From assembly GCF_007829885.1 (NCBI RefSeq), contig NZ_VIWW01000001.1:3782001-3846000 (forward strand): a stretch of 64,000 nt of DNA. The letters run 5' to 3'. Numbering within the stretch: position 1 is the stretch's first letter; each line of letters starts with the position of its first letter. The DNA is from Streptomyces brevispora. GTDB lineage: Bacteria; Actinomycetota; Actinomycetes; Streptomycetales; Streptomycetaceae. The position numbers and the translations under genes are program-made. This document shows, in pieces, positions 15,565 through 32,376 of this stretch. The notes under the pieces are model-generated. The model did no database searches. It saw only the letters and a list, made by a program, of their open reading frames with translations, and was not told the DNA's origin.

Positions 15565-18500
15565 TTGGCCGCCTCGCGCAACGCCTCGACCGCGAATACG
15601 AACAACGGTGCCAGCACCGCCCCGCTGCGCATCTCTTTTGCAAAGATCAAGGAGCCCCTCGAGGTTCCGAACCTCCTCGCGCTGCAGACCGAGAGCTTTG
15701 ACTGGCTCCTCGGCAACGCCGCCTGGAAGGCTCGCGTCGAGGCTGCTCTGGACAGTGGACAAGACGTCCCCACCAAGTCCGGCCTGGAGGAGATCTTCGA
15801 GGAGATTTCACCGATCGAGGACTTCTCCGGGTCGATGTCGCTTACGTTCCGCGACCACCGCTTCGAGCCCTCGAAGAACTCGATCGACGAGTGCAAGGAG
15901 CGCGACTTCACGTTCGCCGCCCCGCTCTTCGTCACGGCCGAGTTCACCAACAACGAGACCGGCGAGATCAAGTCCCAGACGGTCTTCATGGGCGATTTCC
16001 CGCTCATGACCAACAAGGGCACCTTCGTCATCAACGGCACCGAGCGTGTCGTCGTGTCGCAGCTGGTCCGCTCGCCGGGTGTCTACTTCGACTCGTCGAT
16101 CGACAAGACGTCCGACAAGGACATCTTCTCCGCCAAGATCATCCCTTCCCGGGGTGCCTGGCTGGAGATGGAGATCGACAAGCGCGACATGGTCGGTGTC
16201 CGCATCGACCGCAAGCGCAAGCAGTCCGTCACCGTTCTCCTGAAGGCTCTCGGCTGGACCACCGAGCAGATCCTCGAGGAGTTCGGCGAGTACGAGTCGA
16301 TGCGCGCCACCCTGGAGAAGGACCACACCCAGGGCCAGGACGACGCGCTGCTCGACATCTACCGCAAGCTGCGCCCGGGCGAGCCGCCCACCCGCGAGGC
16401 TGCTCAGACGCTGCTCGAGAACCTCTACTTCAACCCGAAGCGCTACGACCTCGCGAAGGTCGGCCGCTACAAGGTGAACAAGAAGCTCGGCGCCGACGAG
16501 CCGCTCGACGCCGGTGTTCTCACCAGCGACGACATCATCGCGACCATCAAGTACCTGGTGAAGCTGCACGCCGGGGAGACCGAGACGGTTGGCGAGTCCG
16601 GCCGTTCGATCGTCGTCGAGACCGACGACATCGACCACTTCGGCAACCGTCGTCTGCGCAACGTCGGCGAGCTCATCCAGAACCAGGTCCGTACGGGTCT
16701 GGCGCGGATGGAGCGCGTCGTGCGTGAGCGCATGACGACCCAGGACGTCGAGGCGATCACGCCGCAGACCCTGATCAACATCCGGCCGGTCGTCGCCTCC
16801 ATCAAGGAGTTCTTCGGCACCAGCCAGCTGTCGCAGTTCATGGACCAGAACAACCCGCTGTCGGGTCTCACCCACAAGCGCCGTCTGTCGGCGCTCGGCC
16901 CGGGTGGTCTCTCCCGTGAGCGGGCCGGCTTCGAGGTCCGTGACGTGCACCCGTCCCACTACGGACGCATGTGCCCGATCGAGACCCCCGAAGGCCCGAA
17001 CATCGGTCTGATCGGTTCGCTCGCCTCGTACGGACGCGTCAACGCGTTCGGTTTCATCGAGACGCCGTACCGCAAGGTCGTCGACGGCCAGGTCACCGAC
17101 GAGGTCGACTACATCACGGCCGACGAGGAAGACCGTTACGTCATCGCCCAGGCGAACGCGACGCTCTCCGACGAGCTGCGCTTCACCGAGCCCCGCGTCC
17201 TGGTCCGCCGTCGTGGCGGAGAGGTCGACTACGTGCCCGGCACCGAAGTCGACTACATGGACGTCTCGCCGCGCCAGATGGTGTCCGTCGCCACCGCGAT
17301 GATCCCGTTCCTGGAGCACGACGACGCCAACCGTGCCCTCATGGGCGCGAACATGATGCGTCAGGCGGTGCCGCTCATCAAGTCCGAGGCGCCGCTGGTC
17401 GGCACCGGCATGGAGTACCGCTGCGCCACCGACGCCGGTGACGTGCTGAAGGCCGAGAAGGACGGTGTGGTCCAGGAGGTCTCCGCGGACTACATCACCG
17501 TGACCAACGACGACGGCACGTACACCACGTACCGCATCGCGAAGTTCATGCGCTCCAACCAGGGCACCTCGGTCAACCAGAAGGTCGTCGTCTCCGAGGG
17601 CGACCGGGTCATCGAGGGCCAGGTGCTCGCCGACGGTCCGGCCACCGAGAACGGTGAGATGGCCCTGGGCAAGAACCTGCTCGTGGCGTTCATGCCGTGG
17701 GAGGGTCACAACTACGAGGACGCGATCATCCTGTCGCAGCGCCTCGTGCAGGACGACGTCCTCTCCTCGATTCACATCGAGGAGCACGAGGTCGACGCCC
17801 GTGACACCAAGCTCGGCCCGGAGGAGATCACCCGGGACATCCCGAACGTCTCCGAAGAGGTCCTCGCCGACCTCGACGAGCGCGGCATCATCCGGATCGG
17901 TGCCGAGGTCGTCGCCGGTGACATCCTCGTCGGCAAGGTCACGCCCAAGGGCGAGACCGAGCTGACCCCCGAGGAGCGTCTGCTCCGCGCGATCTTCGGT
18001 GAGAAGGCGCGCGAAGTGCGCGACACCTCGCTGAAGGTGCCGCACGGTGAGATCGGCAAGGTCATCGGCGTCCGCGTCTTCGACCGCGAAGAGGGCGACG
18101 AGCTGCCGCCGGGCGTGAACCAGCTGGTCCGCGTCTACGTCGCGCAGAAGCGCAAGATCACCGATGGTGACAAGCTCGCCGGCCGTCACGGCAACAAGGG
18201 CGTCATCTCGAAGATCCTGCCGATCGAGGACATGCCGTTCCTGGAGGACGGCACCCCGGTCGACATCATCCTCAACCCGCTGGGTGTCCCGTCCCGAATG
18301 AACCCGGGACAGGTCCTGGAGATCCACCTCGGCTGGCTCGCCAGCCGCGGCTGGGACGTCTCCGGCCTCGGTGACGAGTGGGCCAAGCGCCTGCAGACCA
18401 TCGGCGCCGACCAGGTCGCCCCCGGCACCAACGTCGCGACCCCGGTCTTCGACGGTGCCCGCGAGGACGAGATCACCGGCCTCTTCCAGGCCACGATCCC

Positions 18501-19050
18501 GAACCGCGACGGCGACCGGCTGGTCCAGCCCTCCGGCAAGGCCAACCTGTTCGACGGCCGCTCCGGCGAGCCGTTCCCCGAGCCGGTCTCGGTCGGCTTC
18601 ATGTACATCCTCAAGCTCCACCACCTCGTCGACGACAAGCTCCACGCTCGTTCGACGGGTCCGTACTCCATGATCACCCAGCAGCCGCTGGGTGGTAAGG
18701 CTCAGTTCGGTGGACAGCGCTTCGGTGAAATGGAGGTGTGGGCCCTTGAAGCTTATGGTGCCGCTTACGCCCTCCAGGAGCTGCTGACGATCAAGTCCGA
18801 CGACGTGACCGGCCGCGTGAAGGTCTACGAGGCCATCGTCAAGGGCGAGAACATTCCCGAGCCCGGCATTCCCGAGTCCTTCAAGGTGCTCATCAAGGAA
18901 ATGCAGTCGCTCTGCCTCAACGTGGAGGTGCTGTCCTCGGACGGCATGTCCATCGAGATGCGCGACACGGACGAGGACGTCTTCCGCGCGGCGGAGGAGC
19001 TCGGAATCGACCTGTCCCGGCGCGAGCCGAGCAGCGTCGAAGAGGTCTGA
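15565..19050 (+). CDS. rpoB: DNA-directed RNA polymerase subunit beta
   Basis: 1161 residues from TTG 15565, which has GGAAGGA 7 nt upstream; this gives the length usual in Streptomyces. An in-frame GTG at 15535 has no RBS. The rifamycin pocket reads [20 protein letters not shown] then RLSALG, with the usual Asp, His and Ser all wild type, so rifampicin sensitivity is predicted. Other landmarks are [20 protein letters not shown] near the C-terminal third and the clamp end [19 protein letters not shown]. With rpoC it forms the catalytic core. Confidence 0.98.
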   Translation: MAASRNASTANTNNGASTAPLRISFAKIKEPLEVPNLLALQTESFDWLLGNAAWKARVEAALDSGQDVPTKSGLEEIFEEISPIEDFSGSMSLTFRDHRFEPSKNSIDECKERDFTFAAPLFVTAEFTNNETGEIKSQTVFMGDFPLMTNKGTFVINGTERVVVSQLVRSPGVYFDSSIDKTSDKDIFSAKIIPSRGAWLEMEIDKRDMVGVRIDRKRKQSVTVLLKALGWTTEQILEEFGEYESMRATLEKDHTQGQDDALLDIYRKLRPGEPPTREAAQTLLENLYFNPKRYDLAKVGRYKVNKKLGADEPLDAGVLTSDDIIATIKYLVKLHAGETETVGESGRSIVVETDDIDHFGNRRLRNVGELIQNQVRTGLARMERVVRERMTTQDVEAITPQTLINIRPVVASIKEFFGTSQLSQFMDQNNPLSGLTHKRRLSALGPGGLSRERAGFEVRDVHPSHYGRMCPIETPEGPNIGLIGSLASYGRVNAFGFIETPYRKVVDGQVTDEVDYITADEEDRYVIAQANATLSDELRFTEPRVLVRRRGGEVDYVPGTEVDYMDVSPRQMVSVATAMIPFLEHDDANRALMGANMMRQAVPLIKSEAPLVGTGMEYRCATDAGDVLKAEKDGVVQEVSADYITVTNDDGTYTTYRIAKFMRSNQGTSVNQKVVVSEGDRVIEGQVLADGPATENGEMALGKNLLVAFMPWEGHNYEDAIILSQRLVQDDVLSSIHIEEHEVDARDTKLGPEEITRDIPNVSEEVLADLDERGIIRIGAEVVAGDILVGKVTPKGETELTPEERLLRAIFGEKAREVRDTSLKVPHGEIGKVIGVRVFDREEGDELPPGVNQLVRVYVAQKRKITDGDKLAGRHGNKGVISKILPIEDMPFLEDGTPVDIILNPLGVPSRMNPGQVLEIHLGWLASRGWDVSGLGDEWAKRLQTIGADQVAPGTNVATPVFDGAREDEITGLFQATIPNRDGDRLVQPSGKANLFDGRSGEPFPEPVSVGFMYILKLHHLVDDKLHARSTGPYSMITQQPLGGKAQFGGQRFGEMEVWALEAYGAAYALQELLTIKSDDVTGRVKVYEAIVKGENIPEPGIPESFKVLIKEMQSLCLNVEVLSSDGMSIEMRDTDEDVFRAAEELGIDLSRREPSSVEEV

Positions 19051-19179
19051 CGGGTTGGCCGGCCGGATCCCTGTGATCCGGCCGGCTCTCCCCGGACCCG
19101 TTCAGACCATTGCTGAAGTGCCCCGATTTCTCGCGTGATGCGAGGGGGCTCGAACCCCCGAAAGAGGGATTGACGACAA

Positions 19180-23079
<3,900 letters not shown>

Positions 23080-23097
23080 GCGAGTCGCTTGATACGA

Positions 23098-23139
23098 CCG
23101 AAGGGCGGTCACCCCGTACGCGGGGTGGCCGCCCTTCGG
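23098..23139 (+). terminator. Terminator after rpoC
   Basis: A 19-bp stem (23098-23116 with 23121-23139), CCGAAGGGCGG...CCGCCCTTCGG, with loop TACG. Its sequence closely matches the terminator after rplL at 15027. Confidence 0.88.
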
Positions 23140-23281
23140 CGTGTGCGGGCCGGCGCGCGGCCGGTCGGAGAGCGGGAGCGGGGTGGAGGACGGGGCCTCG
23201 ACGGAGGCCGTCGTGCGGGCCCGGCAGGGCCCGCTGACGTAGGGCGTGTCCGGACGGCGCGTCCGGGGGACAGCACTTGTT

Positions 23282-23310
23282 TTGACCGGAGTCGATGAGG
23301 TAGGTACGAT
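23282..23310 (+). promoter_or_regulatory. str operon (rpsL) promoter
   Basis: TTGACC (23282-23287), 17 bp, TACGAT (23305-23310). The transcript would begin near 23317 and have a leader of about 188 nt. The rest of the 425-bp rpoC-rpsL gap holds the rpoC terminator and the leader element at 23431; I saw no gene in it. Confidence 0.72.
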
Positions 23311-23430
23311 CAGACCTTGTGCCTGGGGTGTGCCTGGGCTCGTGTGCGTGTCCTCAACCGCACGGCGAGTCCGTCTTTGGCCACCGTGATCTGCGCGTTG
23401 ACGGCCTTCGGGGCAGTGACCCGCAGCATT

Positions 23431-23457
23431 CGACACACCCGACCGCGTGGGTCGGAG
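23431..23457 (+). promoter_or_regulatory. Shared leader element, str operon copy
   Basis: A 27-nt stretch, CGACACACCCGACC then GCGTGGGTCGGAG, holds a stem CCGACC/GGTCGG with loop GCGTG. It differs at a single position from 33344-33370 in the leader of rpsJ. It ends 47 nt before the rpsL start. Such duplication between two ribosomal operon leaders suggests a common regulatory or processing function; none is known to me. Confidence 0.6.
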
Positions 23458-23504
23458 TTGTTTCAGGTTAGTTTCACCGACGGCACACAGAAACCGGAGA
23501 AGTA

Positions 23505-23876
23505 GTGCCTACGATTCAGCAGCTGGTCCGGAAGGGCCGGCAGGACAAGGTCGAGAAGAACAAGACGCCCGCGCTCGAGGGTTCTCCCCAGCGCCGTGGC
23601 GTCTGCACGCGTGTGTTCACGACCACCCCGAAGAAGCCGAACTCCGCGCTCCGGAAGGTCGCGCGTGTGCGTCTGACCTCCGGTATCGAGGTCACGGCCT
23701 ACATTCCGGGTGAGGGACACAACCTGCAGGAGCACTCCATCGTGCTCGTGCGTGGTGGCCGTGTGAAGGACCTGCCGGGTGTTCGTTACAAGATCATCCG
23801 CGGCTCCCTTGACACCCAGGGCGTCAAGAACCGCAAGCAGGCCCGCAGCCGCTACGGCGCCAAGAAGGAGAAGTAA
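23505..23876 (+). CDS. rpsL: 30S ribosomal protein S12
   Basis: 123 residues from GTG 23505 with CCGGAGAAG upstream. The decoding-centre loops are [17 protein letters not shown] and [16 protein letters not shown]; the lysines whose changes give streptomycin resistance are intact. S12 monitors codon-anticodon fit. First gene of the str operon; rpsG starts 2 nt later. Confidence 0.98.
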   Translation: MPTIQQLVRKGRQDKVEKNKTPALEGSPQRRGVCTRVFTTTPKKPNSALRKVARVRLTSGIEVTAYIPGEGHNLQEHSIVLVRGGRVKDLPGVRYKIIRGSLDTQGVKNRKQARSRYGAKKEK

Positions 23877-23878
23877 GA

Positions 23879-24349
23879 ATGCCTCGTAAGGGCCCCGCCC
23901 CGAAGCGCCCGGTCATCATTGACCCGGTCTATGGTTCTCCTCTTGTCACCTCGCTGATCAACAAGATCCTGCTCAACGGCAAGCGTTCCACCGCCGAGCG
24001 GATCGTGTACGGCGCCATGGAAGGCCTCCGCGAGAAGACCGGCGCTGACCCGGTCATCACGCTGAAGCGCGCGCTTGAGAACGTCAAGCCCTCGCTCGAG
24101 GTCAAGTCCCGCCGTGTCGGTGGCGCCACGTACCAGGTGCCGATCGAGGTCAAGCCCGGTCGCGCCGCTACCCTCGCACTGCGCTGGGTCGTCGGTTACT
24201 CCCGTGCCCGTCGCGAGAAGACGATGACGGAGCGGCTCATGAACGAGCTGCTCGACGCCTCCAACGGTCTTGGCGCTGCCGTCAAGAAGCGCGAGGACAC
24301 CCACAAGATGGCCGAGTCGAACAAGGCCTTCGCGCACTACCGCTGGTAG
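23879..24349 (+). CDS. rpsG: 30S ribosomal protein S7
   Basis: 156 residues, normal length. Landmarks are [20 protein letters not shown], the beta-hairpin [14 protein letters not shown] and the C-terminal [13 protein letters not shown]. It nucleates the 30S head and in E. coli represses the str operon. Only 2 nt separate it from rpsL, so translation is probably coupled. Confidence 0.98.
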   Translation: MPRKGPAPKRPVIIDPVYGSPLVTSLINKILLNGKRSTAERIVYGAMEGLREKTGADPVITLKRALENVKPSLEVKSRRVGGATYQVPIEVKPGRAATLALRWVVGYSRARREKTMTERLMNELLDASNGLGAAVKKREDTHKMAESNKAFAHYRW

Positions 24350-24387
24350 TCGCTCACCCCATCGAGACCGAGAGAAGATTGAGCCTT

Positions 24388-26517
<2,130 letters not shown>

Positions 26518-26559
26518 CTCTCCCGAGCTCACGCTTTAGGCTTGTCACCGGAGCCCGGT

Positions 26560-26601
26560 GGGGCATTCGGCGCAGCGCGCAAGCTCTGCGCCGAATGCCC
26601 C
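26560..26601 (+). terminator. Large hairpin between fusA and tuf
   Basis: GGGGCATTCGGCGCAG (26560-26575) and CTGCGCCGAATGCCCC (26586-26601) form a perfect 16-bp stem with a 10-nt loop and no T run. It lies 43 nt after fusA and 77 nt before tuf. It could attenuate readthrough, protect or process the mRNA. A separate tuf1 promoter is reported in this gap in other Streptomyces; I could not place one by eye. Confidence 0.65.
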
Positions 26602-26678
26602 CGGGTCCCGGCATCCCAGCAAAGATCACCTGGCGCCGATGAAGCAAGGCGTACAGAACCACTCCGCAGGAGGACCCA

Positions 26679-27872
<1,194 letters not shown>

Positions 27873-27912
27873 TTACTTGAGCGTCTGACCTGGTAGCTCC
27901 GCACAGAGCACC

Positions 27913-27965
27913 AAGAAGGGCCCTGCCCCACCGCGAAAGCGGTGGGGCAGGGCCCTTCTTCTTTT
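27913..27965 (+). terminator. Very strong terminator of the str operon
   Basis: A perfect 22-bp stem (27913-27934 with 27939-27960) closes on a GAAA tetraloop and runs into CTTTTT. This is the strongest intrinsic terminator in the window. Confidence 0.95.
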
Positions 27966-28683
27966 TCGCGTTCATTTTCAGGCGGGGCTCCGCTGCGAGG
28001 CGAGGGCTGGTAGCTGAGGCCGCCGGACGGGGCGAGGCGGATCTGTCGCTGCTCGGCGTGGACACCACCGCGGCCTCGGCGTGTCCGGTTCCGCGGGCCG
28101 GTCGCGGCCGGCCCCTCTCAGTCACGACGCGGAGCCCTGCGGGGCGAGGAACACCGCCGAGCGCCCGGGCCATGCCCGGCCCTCGGCGTCCTGCGTTGCC
28201 CCGGGGCGGCCAAGTCAACACACCCCCCCCGCCTGGCGATGCTGATGGTGACGGCTGCAAGCCGCAGGGCGACGAGCTGCGCAGAGCTGCGACCCGCCCG
28301 GTGATTCAGCGCAAAGGAGCCTTGAGCAGTGGCGCCTGGGTCGTTTAGTTAAATGTGTGGGGCATTTAGATCCCGCTCGACTCGCTCGACCTACAGCAAG
28401 GGTGGTGGGGCGCCACTCCGGAAAACGCGGCGTGTCGCCGGAAATTCGAGCAGATGTCGAGGAGTCACCCAAGAAGGCTAATCGGGCATCAACTGGCTTT
28501 GAAATCAATTCAGTTGGACGGCTCGAAGTGGGCTGGAACCGATGTGCGCCGACTCGTGAATACGGCCACTCGGATTAATTCTCCCATTTTCAGCCAGTCT
28601 GATAAATGACTTATGACCTTCTTAGGTATCTTCATTCACAGAGCGGCAGTCCAGCCGCTCTCTCCGAGACAGGAAGAACTGAC
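27966..28683. other. Gene-poor stretch between tuf and the secreted protein gene
   Basis: 718 bp with no gene I can support. The part 28010-28348 on the plus strand has an open frame with a coding-like start (ADLSLLGVDTTAASA) but no RBS, and includes a C8 run (28223-28230), so it may be a gene remnant. From about 28340 the base composition drops noticeably (TTTAGTTAAATG and similar), unlike the ribosomal neighbours. The last 80 bp should hold the promoter of the secreted protein; no clear hexamer pair was found. Confidence 0.4.
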
Positions 28684-29253
28684 ATGAGCAAGCGATCTAT
28701 TGCTGTAACCGCCGCCATCGTCGGAGCTGCAGCCCTCGCCGCCACGGGCATCAACTACGCTGCTGCTGCTGGCCCGGAGGCCGCTCCGGTCTCCGCCCCG
28801 GCTGTCCAGAAGGCGGCTGCTCCCGCCGCGGCGCCGCTCGGTGGCGACGCGGGCAAGGGCAACGAGAAGGACCGTGGCGGAGACCGTGGCGGAGACCGTG
28901 GCGGAGACCGTGGCGGAGACCGTGGTCGTGACCACTTCCGCGGTCGGATCGACTTCAACGAGCGTTCCTACTCCGCGGAGTCGGGCGGCGGCTGCATGAC
29001 CGTGGTCAGCGGCCTGGGCTCGCGGAGCTTCAACGTCCGCAACGACAGCTGGAAGACGGTTGAGGTCTTCCGTGGCGCGACCTGTGACAACGGGTCTCCC
29101 GTTGCCACGGTCGGACCGTGGAGCACCAGCAACAGCATCCAGCCCCACTTCGTTCATGGTGGCGTGCACGTGCGCGACGGTGTCGTGGGCAGCTTCCGCG
29201 TGATCGACGACCACCGTGGCCGTGACCGCGACCGTGACCGTGGCGACTGGTAG
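28684..29253 (+). CDS. Small secreted protein with a GGDR repeat tract
   Basis: 189 residues. A signal peptide (MSKRSIAVTAAIVGAAALAA, then a cleavage region near NYAAAAG) leads to an Ala/Pro-rich linker. Next comes a tract of five DRG(G) units (GGDRGGDRGGDR) encoded by 12-bp tandem repeats at about 28870-28927. A compact domain of about 90 residues has two Cys (GGGCMTVV and GATCDNGSP), probably a disulfide. The C terminus is again DRGRDRDRDRGDW. ATG 28684 has AGGAAG upstream. I do not recognise the family; it is a stand-alone gene closed by a terminator, probably extracellular. Confidence 0.75.
   Translation: MSKRSIAVTAAIVGAAALAATGINYAAAAGPEAAPVSAPAVQKAAAPAAAPLGGDAGKGNEKDRGGDRGGDRGGDRGGDRGRDHFRGRIDFNERSYSAESGGGCMTVVSGLGSRSFNVRNDSWKTVEVFRGATCDNGSPVATVGPWSTSNSIQPHFVHGGVHVRDGVVGSFRVIDDHRGRDRDRDRGDW
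28870..28927 (+). repeat. 12-bp tandem repeat inside the secreted protein gene
   Basis: The unit GACCGTGGCGGA is repeated four times, then once more in changed form (GACCGTGGTCGT), encoding DRGG units. The copies are identical at the DNA level, so copy number may vary without shifting the frame. Confidence 0.85.
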
Positions 29254-29276
29254 TACTTGCCGCTAGCACGGTAAAT

Positions 29277-29305
29277 GCCCCGGCCCGTCGGAATCGGGCC
29301 GGGGC
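29277..29305 (+). terminator. Terminator after the secreted protein gene
   Basis: GCCCCGGCCCG (29277-29287) pairs perfectly with CGGGCCGGGGC (29295-29305), loop TCGGAAT. Confidence 0.85.
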
Positions 29306-29872
29306 TATCAGCCAAAGGTTACATCAAGTGGGCGCACTGCGCCCAAGGTAGCCGAATGCCTGTACGAAAGACCTCGCGCCGGTACCGCCGCTGAGGTGAA
29401 AACAGGCGCTCAACGCATATGTCGCGCTTCGCTGAAGGTATACCGAGGTATGTGTAATTCTTCGGCCTCGGTTGACCTTAGGCGGAGGGCCTCCGGTCGT
29501 TTCTTCCGATCTGGATACCTCGCTGGGATCCGGCCTGTCTGATGGTCTTCGTGCCTTTCCGTGCCGAATCGGTTGTCGGAAACGTGCAGAATCTTGAGGC
29601 AGTCGTAAGCAGTGGGCGAGCTGCACGCCTGTACTGCTGTTCGGGTCCCAGGGAGGTCGGCTACTGAAGTCGGGTCGCCTGTCGTCGGCCATGTCGCACA
29701 TTCCGTATCCGTGCGGGGAAATGTGAAAAGGCGTCATGGCCGGCAAGTCGCACCCTCTGAAGTGCATGAACGCGGACTGTGTACGGCTCGCGCCCTGACC
29801 GGGCCGCGACTCGGCCTGTTCTGCCGCGTCTGCGATGCCGAATTCGAACCCAACTTCAGACTTGAGAGATTC
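29306..29872. other. Non-coding stretch before the two-TM protein gene
   Basis: 567 bp with lower GC than the surrounding genes. The plus-strand frame of the next gene stays open from 29612, but the added residues have no conserved look and no RBS. A minus-strand frame (29324-29767) is equally unconvincing. I see no RNA gene or repeat. Confidence 0.4.
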
Positions 29873-30793
29873 ATGAAAACGCTGCCCAAATCGCGCAGGA
29901 AATCAAAGACCCCAGCCGCCGCAGCAATCTCGAAGAGGCTTGAAGAAACCATCGAAAGTGCCGAGTACTGGGCAAGGAGGATGCCGCGGGAAGCCGTGCG
30001 CCTGGTGCGTAAGGAGCGCCTTTACGGCATCGTTGCAGGAGGGATCAGCCTGTCCACTGGTTTTCTGGTCTGGCCTATGGTCGCCGAGTCCTCGGCGCTG
30101 ACGGTGCAGGTTCTCGTCTCCGGGCTGTCGGGCCTGGCGGCGTTGGCCATTGCCGCGCCCTACGCGAGCGGTCTGAGTGATCGCGGCGAGGACGCCATCA
30201 AGCTGGGCGGCGTGTACGGGACAGCGCATCGCGAACTCACCTACGCGAGAGAAAGAGGCGGCGTAGGGTCGGCGAAGAACGCATCGCGACTGTCCGAAGT
30301 CCTTCAGCAGTTCGACTTCATTGAGGAACGCAGGGACTCTCTCGGGATTCCGGCCAGGCCCAGAATGGTAAGCATGTCCGACCTCTCGATGATCCAGGGG
30401 GTCGAGGCGCGAGAGAGCGCCATTCCCATCGAGCCGAGTAAGCGTCCACGGAAGCCGGCGCCTGCGGTACCGGCGGAAAGCGGTCGCACGGTAGTGGTGG
30501 ATCAGGATGCGGTCGCCACGCTCATCTACCTCCTCGCAACCCAGTTGGCGTCGAACAATCAGAACGCGCCGGCAGGGTTCACGGATCGTCCGTTCGCGTA
30601 TCAGCCCGAGATCTGGGAGCAGGGTTCGGCAGGGCGCCTCGAACCGGACAGGCAGCTCCCCTTGCCATTCGAGCTCTCGCGAGGTTCGGAGCCGGAAGGG
30701 CGTGACGAAGAACGTCTCACGGCAACGCCCAACAGGCGTCTGTCGAAGTTGTCCGGTCCGGCGGGGCCACTGCGACGGTTCAGCCGTTCGTGA
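29873..30793 (+). CDS. Membrane protein with a two-TM hairpin, function unknown
   Basis: 306 residues. A basic N-terminal tail (KTLPKSRRKSK) and an amphipathic helix (ISKRLEETIESAEYWARRM) precede two hydrophobic helices at about 50-70 and 76-97. A charged helical part follows (EDAIKLGGVYGTAHRELTYA...NASRLSEVLQQFDFIEERRD), then a Pro-rich, probably disordered tail. Two TMs followed by a cytosolic helical segment recall SLATT-type proteins (pore-forming effectors of nucleotide-signalling defence systems), but no sensor gene is next to it and this is only a shape match. ATG 29873 has TTGAGAG upstream. Codon use is less G/C-biased than the flanking operons. Confidence 0.65.
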   Translation: MKTLPKSRRKSKTPAAAAISKRLEETIESAEYWARRMPREAVRLVRKERLYGIVAGGISLSTGFLVWPMVAESSALTVQVLVSGLSGLAALAIAAPYASGLSDRGEDAIKLGGVYGTAHRELTYARERGGVGSAKNASRLSEVLQQFDFIEERRDSLGIPARPRMVSMSDLSMIQGVEARESAIPIEPSKRPRKPAPAVPAESGRTVVVDQDAVATLIYLLATQLASNNQNAPAGFTDRPFAYQPEIWEQGSAGRLEPDRQLPLPFELSRGSEPEGRDEERLTATPNRRLSKLSGPAGPLRRFSRS

Positions 30794-30910
30794 CGGCGTG
30801 CCCGGTCGTGAACGACAGGGGCATCACGTGATCCGGGGTGGTTCGGTTCGCCGGTCTTGCCGGTCTTGCCGGTCCCGTGAGTGACGTGACGTGGTGTGAC
30901 GGCATGTCCT

Positions 30911-30955
30911 TGAGCGTGGCCTGGCCGACCATCCTCGAGCGTGGCCTGGCCGACC
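30911..30955. repeat. Two 20-bp direct repeats in the tail-to-tail junction
   Basis: GAGCGTGGCCTGGCCGACC occurs at 30912-30930 and again at 30937-30955, 25 bp apart; just upstream CCGGTCTTG is repeated at about 30850-30873. They lie between the two-TM gene and the end of the RNA-repair pseudogene. Confidence 0.75.
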
Positions 30956-30976
30956 GAGGGAACGCCGTCCGCCCCG

Positions 30977-32376
30977 TCAGAGGGCGAACGGCGCATCCCC
31001 GTTCGACCGGAGAGCGGACAAGCTCACCGGCGCCAGCGAAGCGTCCCGGATGCCGCGCAGGATCTGCGCCCCGGTCTCCGCCGGCCGGGGCCCGTCCGGC
31101 CCGGTCGCACCCAGCCCGATCGCGTACCCCGTGCGACCGCCGGCCGTGATCGGGTTCGGCCAGATCCGGCAGCCGGGGGCGCCCGCCTCGGCGTCGCTCA
31201 CCGCGCTCAGCGCGACGGCCGCCGCGTCGCCCAGTTCGGCTCGGCGGGCGACCGTGTCGGCGGGGGAGAGCGCTCCGGTCGCCACGGTGACCAGGTCCAC
31301 CCGGAGCCCGTCCAGGTGCCAGCGCAGTCCGGGCACCCGGGCGCCCGTCACCTCGCGCAGGTCCCGCGCGCCCGGCAGCGTGGCGGCCAGCCGGTGCCGT
31401 AGCCGTGCCGGATCGGGTGCGCCGGGCAGCGCTGCCACCAGGTCCAGGTCCGCGCCGGGCAGTGCGCACCCCGTGCGCCGGGAGCCGACCAGGTGGACGC
31501 GCGCGCCGGGGAGCGCGGCGGCGACCCGTTCCACGAGGTGTCCGACGCCGTCGGAGGCCGGGAGCCTCGTGGTGGTGGTGGGCTTCGCTCCGGCCGGGCA
31601 CCTCGCGGCGGTGCCGGGCTCCGCCCCTGCCGGGAGCTCCGCGGCAGGGGCGAGCTCCACCCGTACGCCGTAGTGGGCGGAGATGTACAGCCCCGCCGGA
31701 CCGGGCGCATCGCCGGTCAGGTCTGCTGTCCGGGCCCGCAGCCCGTGCGCGCGCAGCAGCACCCGGTTCAGCCGGGAGACGCGGCCCGTCAGCGAGGAGA
31801 CCGCGGCCAGCGGGTTGACGGAGGGGTCGAAGGTGGGGGTCCGGTCGGCGGGGCCGTGCACCGCGTGCCACGCGTCCGTCATCGCCAGCCGGGTCTGCGG
31901 GCGGTCCCCCCGTCATTGAAGTCGCCGACGAGCAGCACATCGCCTTCGACTCCGGCCAACCCCGTTGCCAGTGAGGCGAGTTCGGTGTCCCGGCGGGCGG
32001 CCCCGGCGGGGGAGTGGTCGCTGCTGAGGTGCGTCACGGCCACGGTGACGGGGCCGTCGGCCCGCTCCACGACGGCCGCCGTCACCGCCTTGTGCGGGCC
32101 GAGGGAATGCACCCCGGCCTCGCTCACCGGAAGCCGGCTGAGCAGCAGTAGACCGCAGTCCGGTACGTCCCGGCCGGCCGGGTCGGTGGCGAGCGTGTAC
32201 CGGTCGCGCACCCAGCCGGAACCCAGCAGCAGATCGAGCAGCGCGGGCTCCGCCTCCTGGAGCGCGATGACGTCCGCGTCCGCCGCGTACAGGGCGTCGA
32301 GCAGCAGGGGGCGGCGGCGGACGGTGTCGATGCGGTCGCTGTCGTACCGGTCCCAGAGGGTGTTCCAGGTGAGAAC
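30977..32376 (-). pseudogene. Remnant of endonuclease/phosphatase-nucleotidyltransferase (RNA-repair poly(A)-polymerase-like) gene
   Basis: Read on the minus strand, an endonuclease/exonuclease/phosphatase domain begins at VLTWNTLWDRYDSDRIDT (32376) and includes VIALQEAEP, THLSSDHS and LLVGDFNDGG. The frame then breaks at a C6 run (31906-31911): one added base restores DRPQTRLAMTDAWHAVHGP and the rest of the domain. The final catalytic SDH is SAH (YISAHYGV). A nucleotidyltransferase core follows with VGSRRTGCALPGADLDLVAA and VDLVTV. From memory, intact actinobacterial relatives have a 2H phosphoesterase between these parts and a longer C terminus; both are missing here. I read it as a decaying gene. 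Confidence 0.72.

Noticed and set aside
29612..29872. Longer start for the two-TM protein
   Set aside because: The extra 87 codons lack an RBS and look like non-coding sequence; ATG 29873 has a plausible GAGAG.
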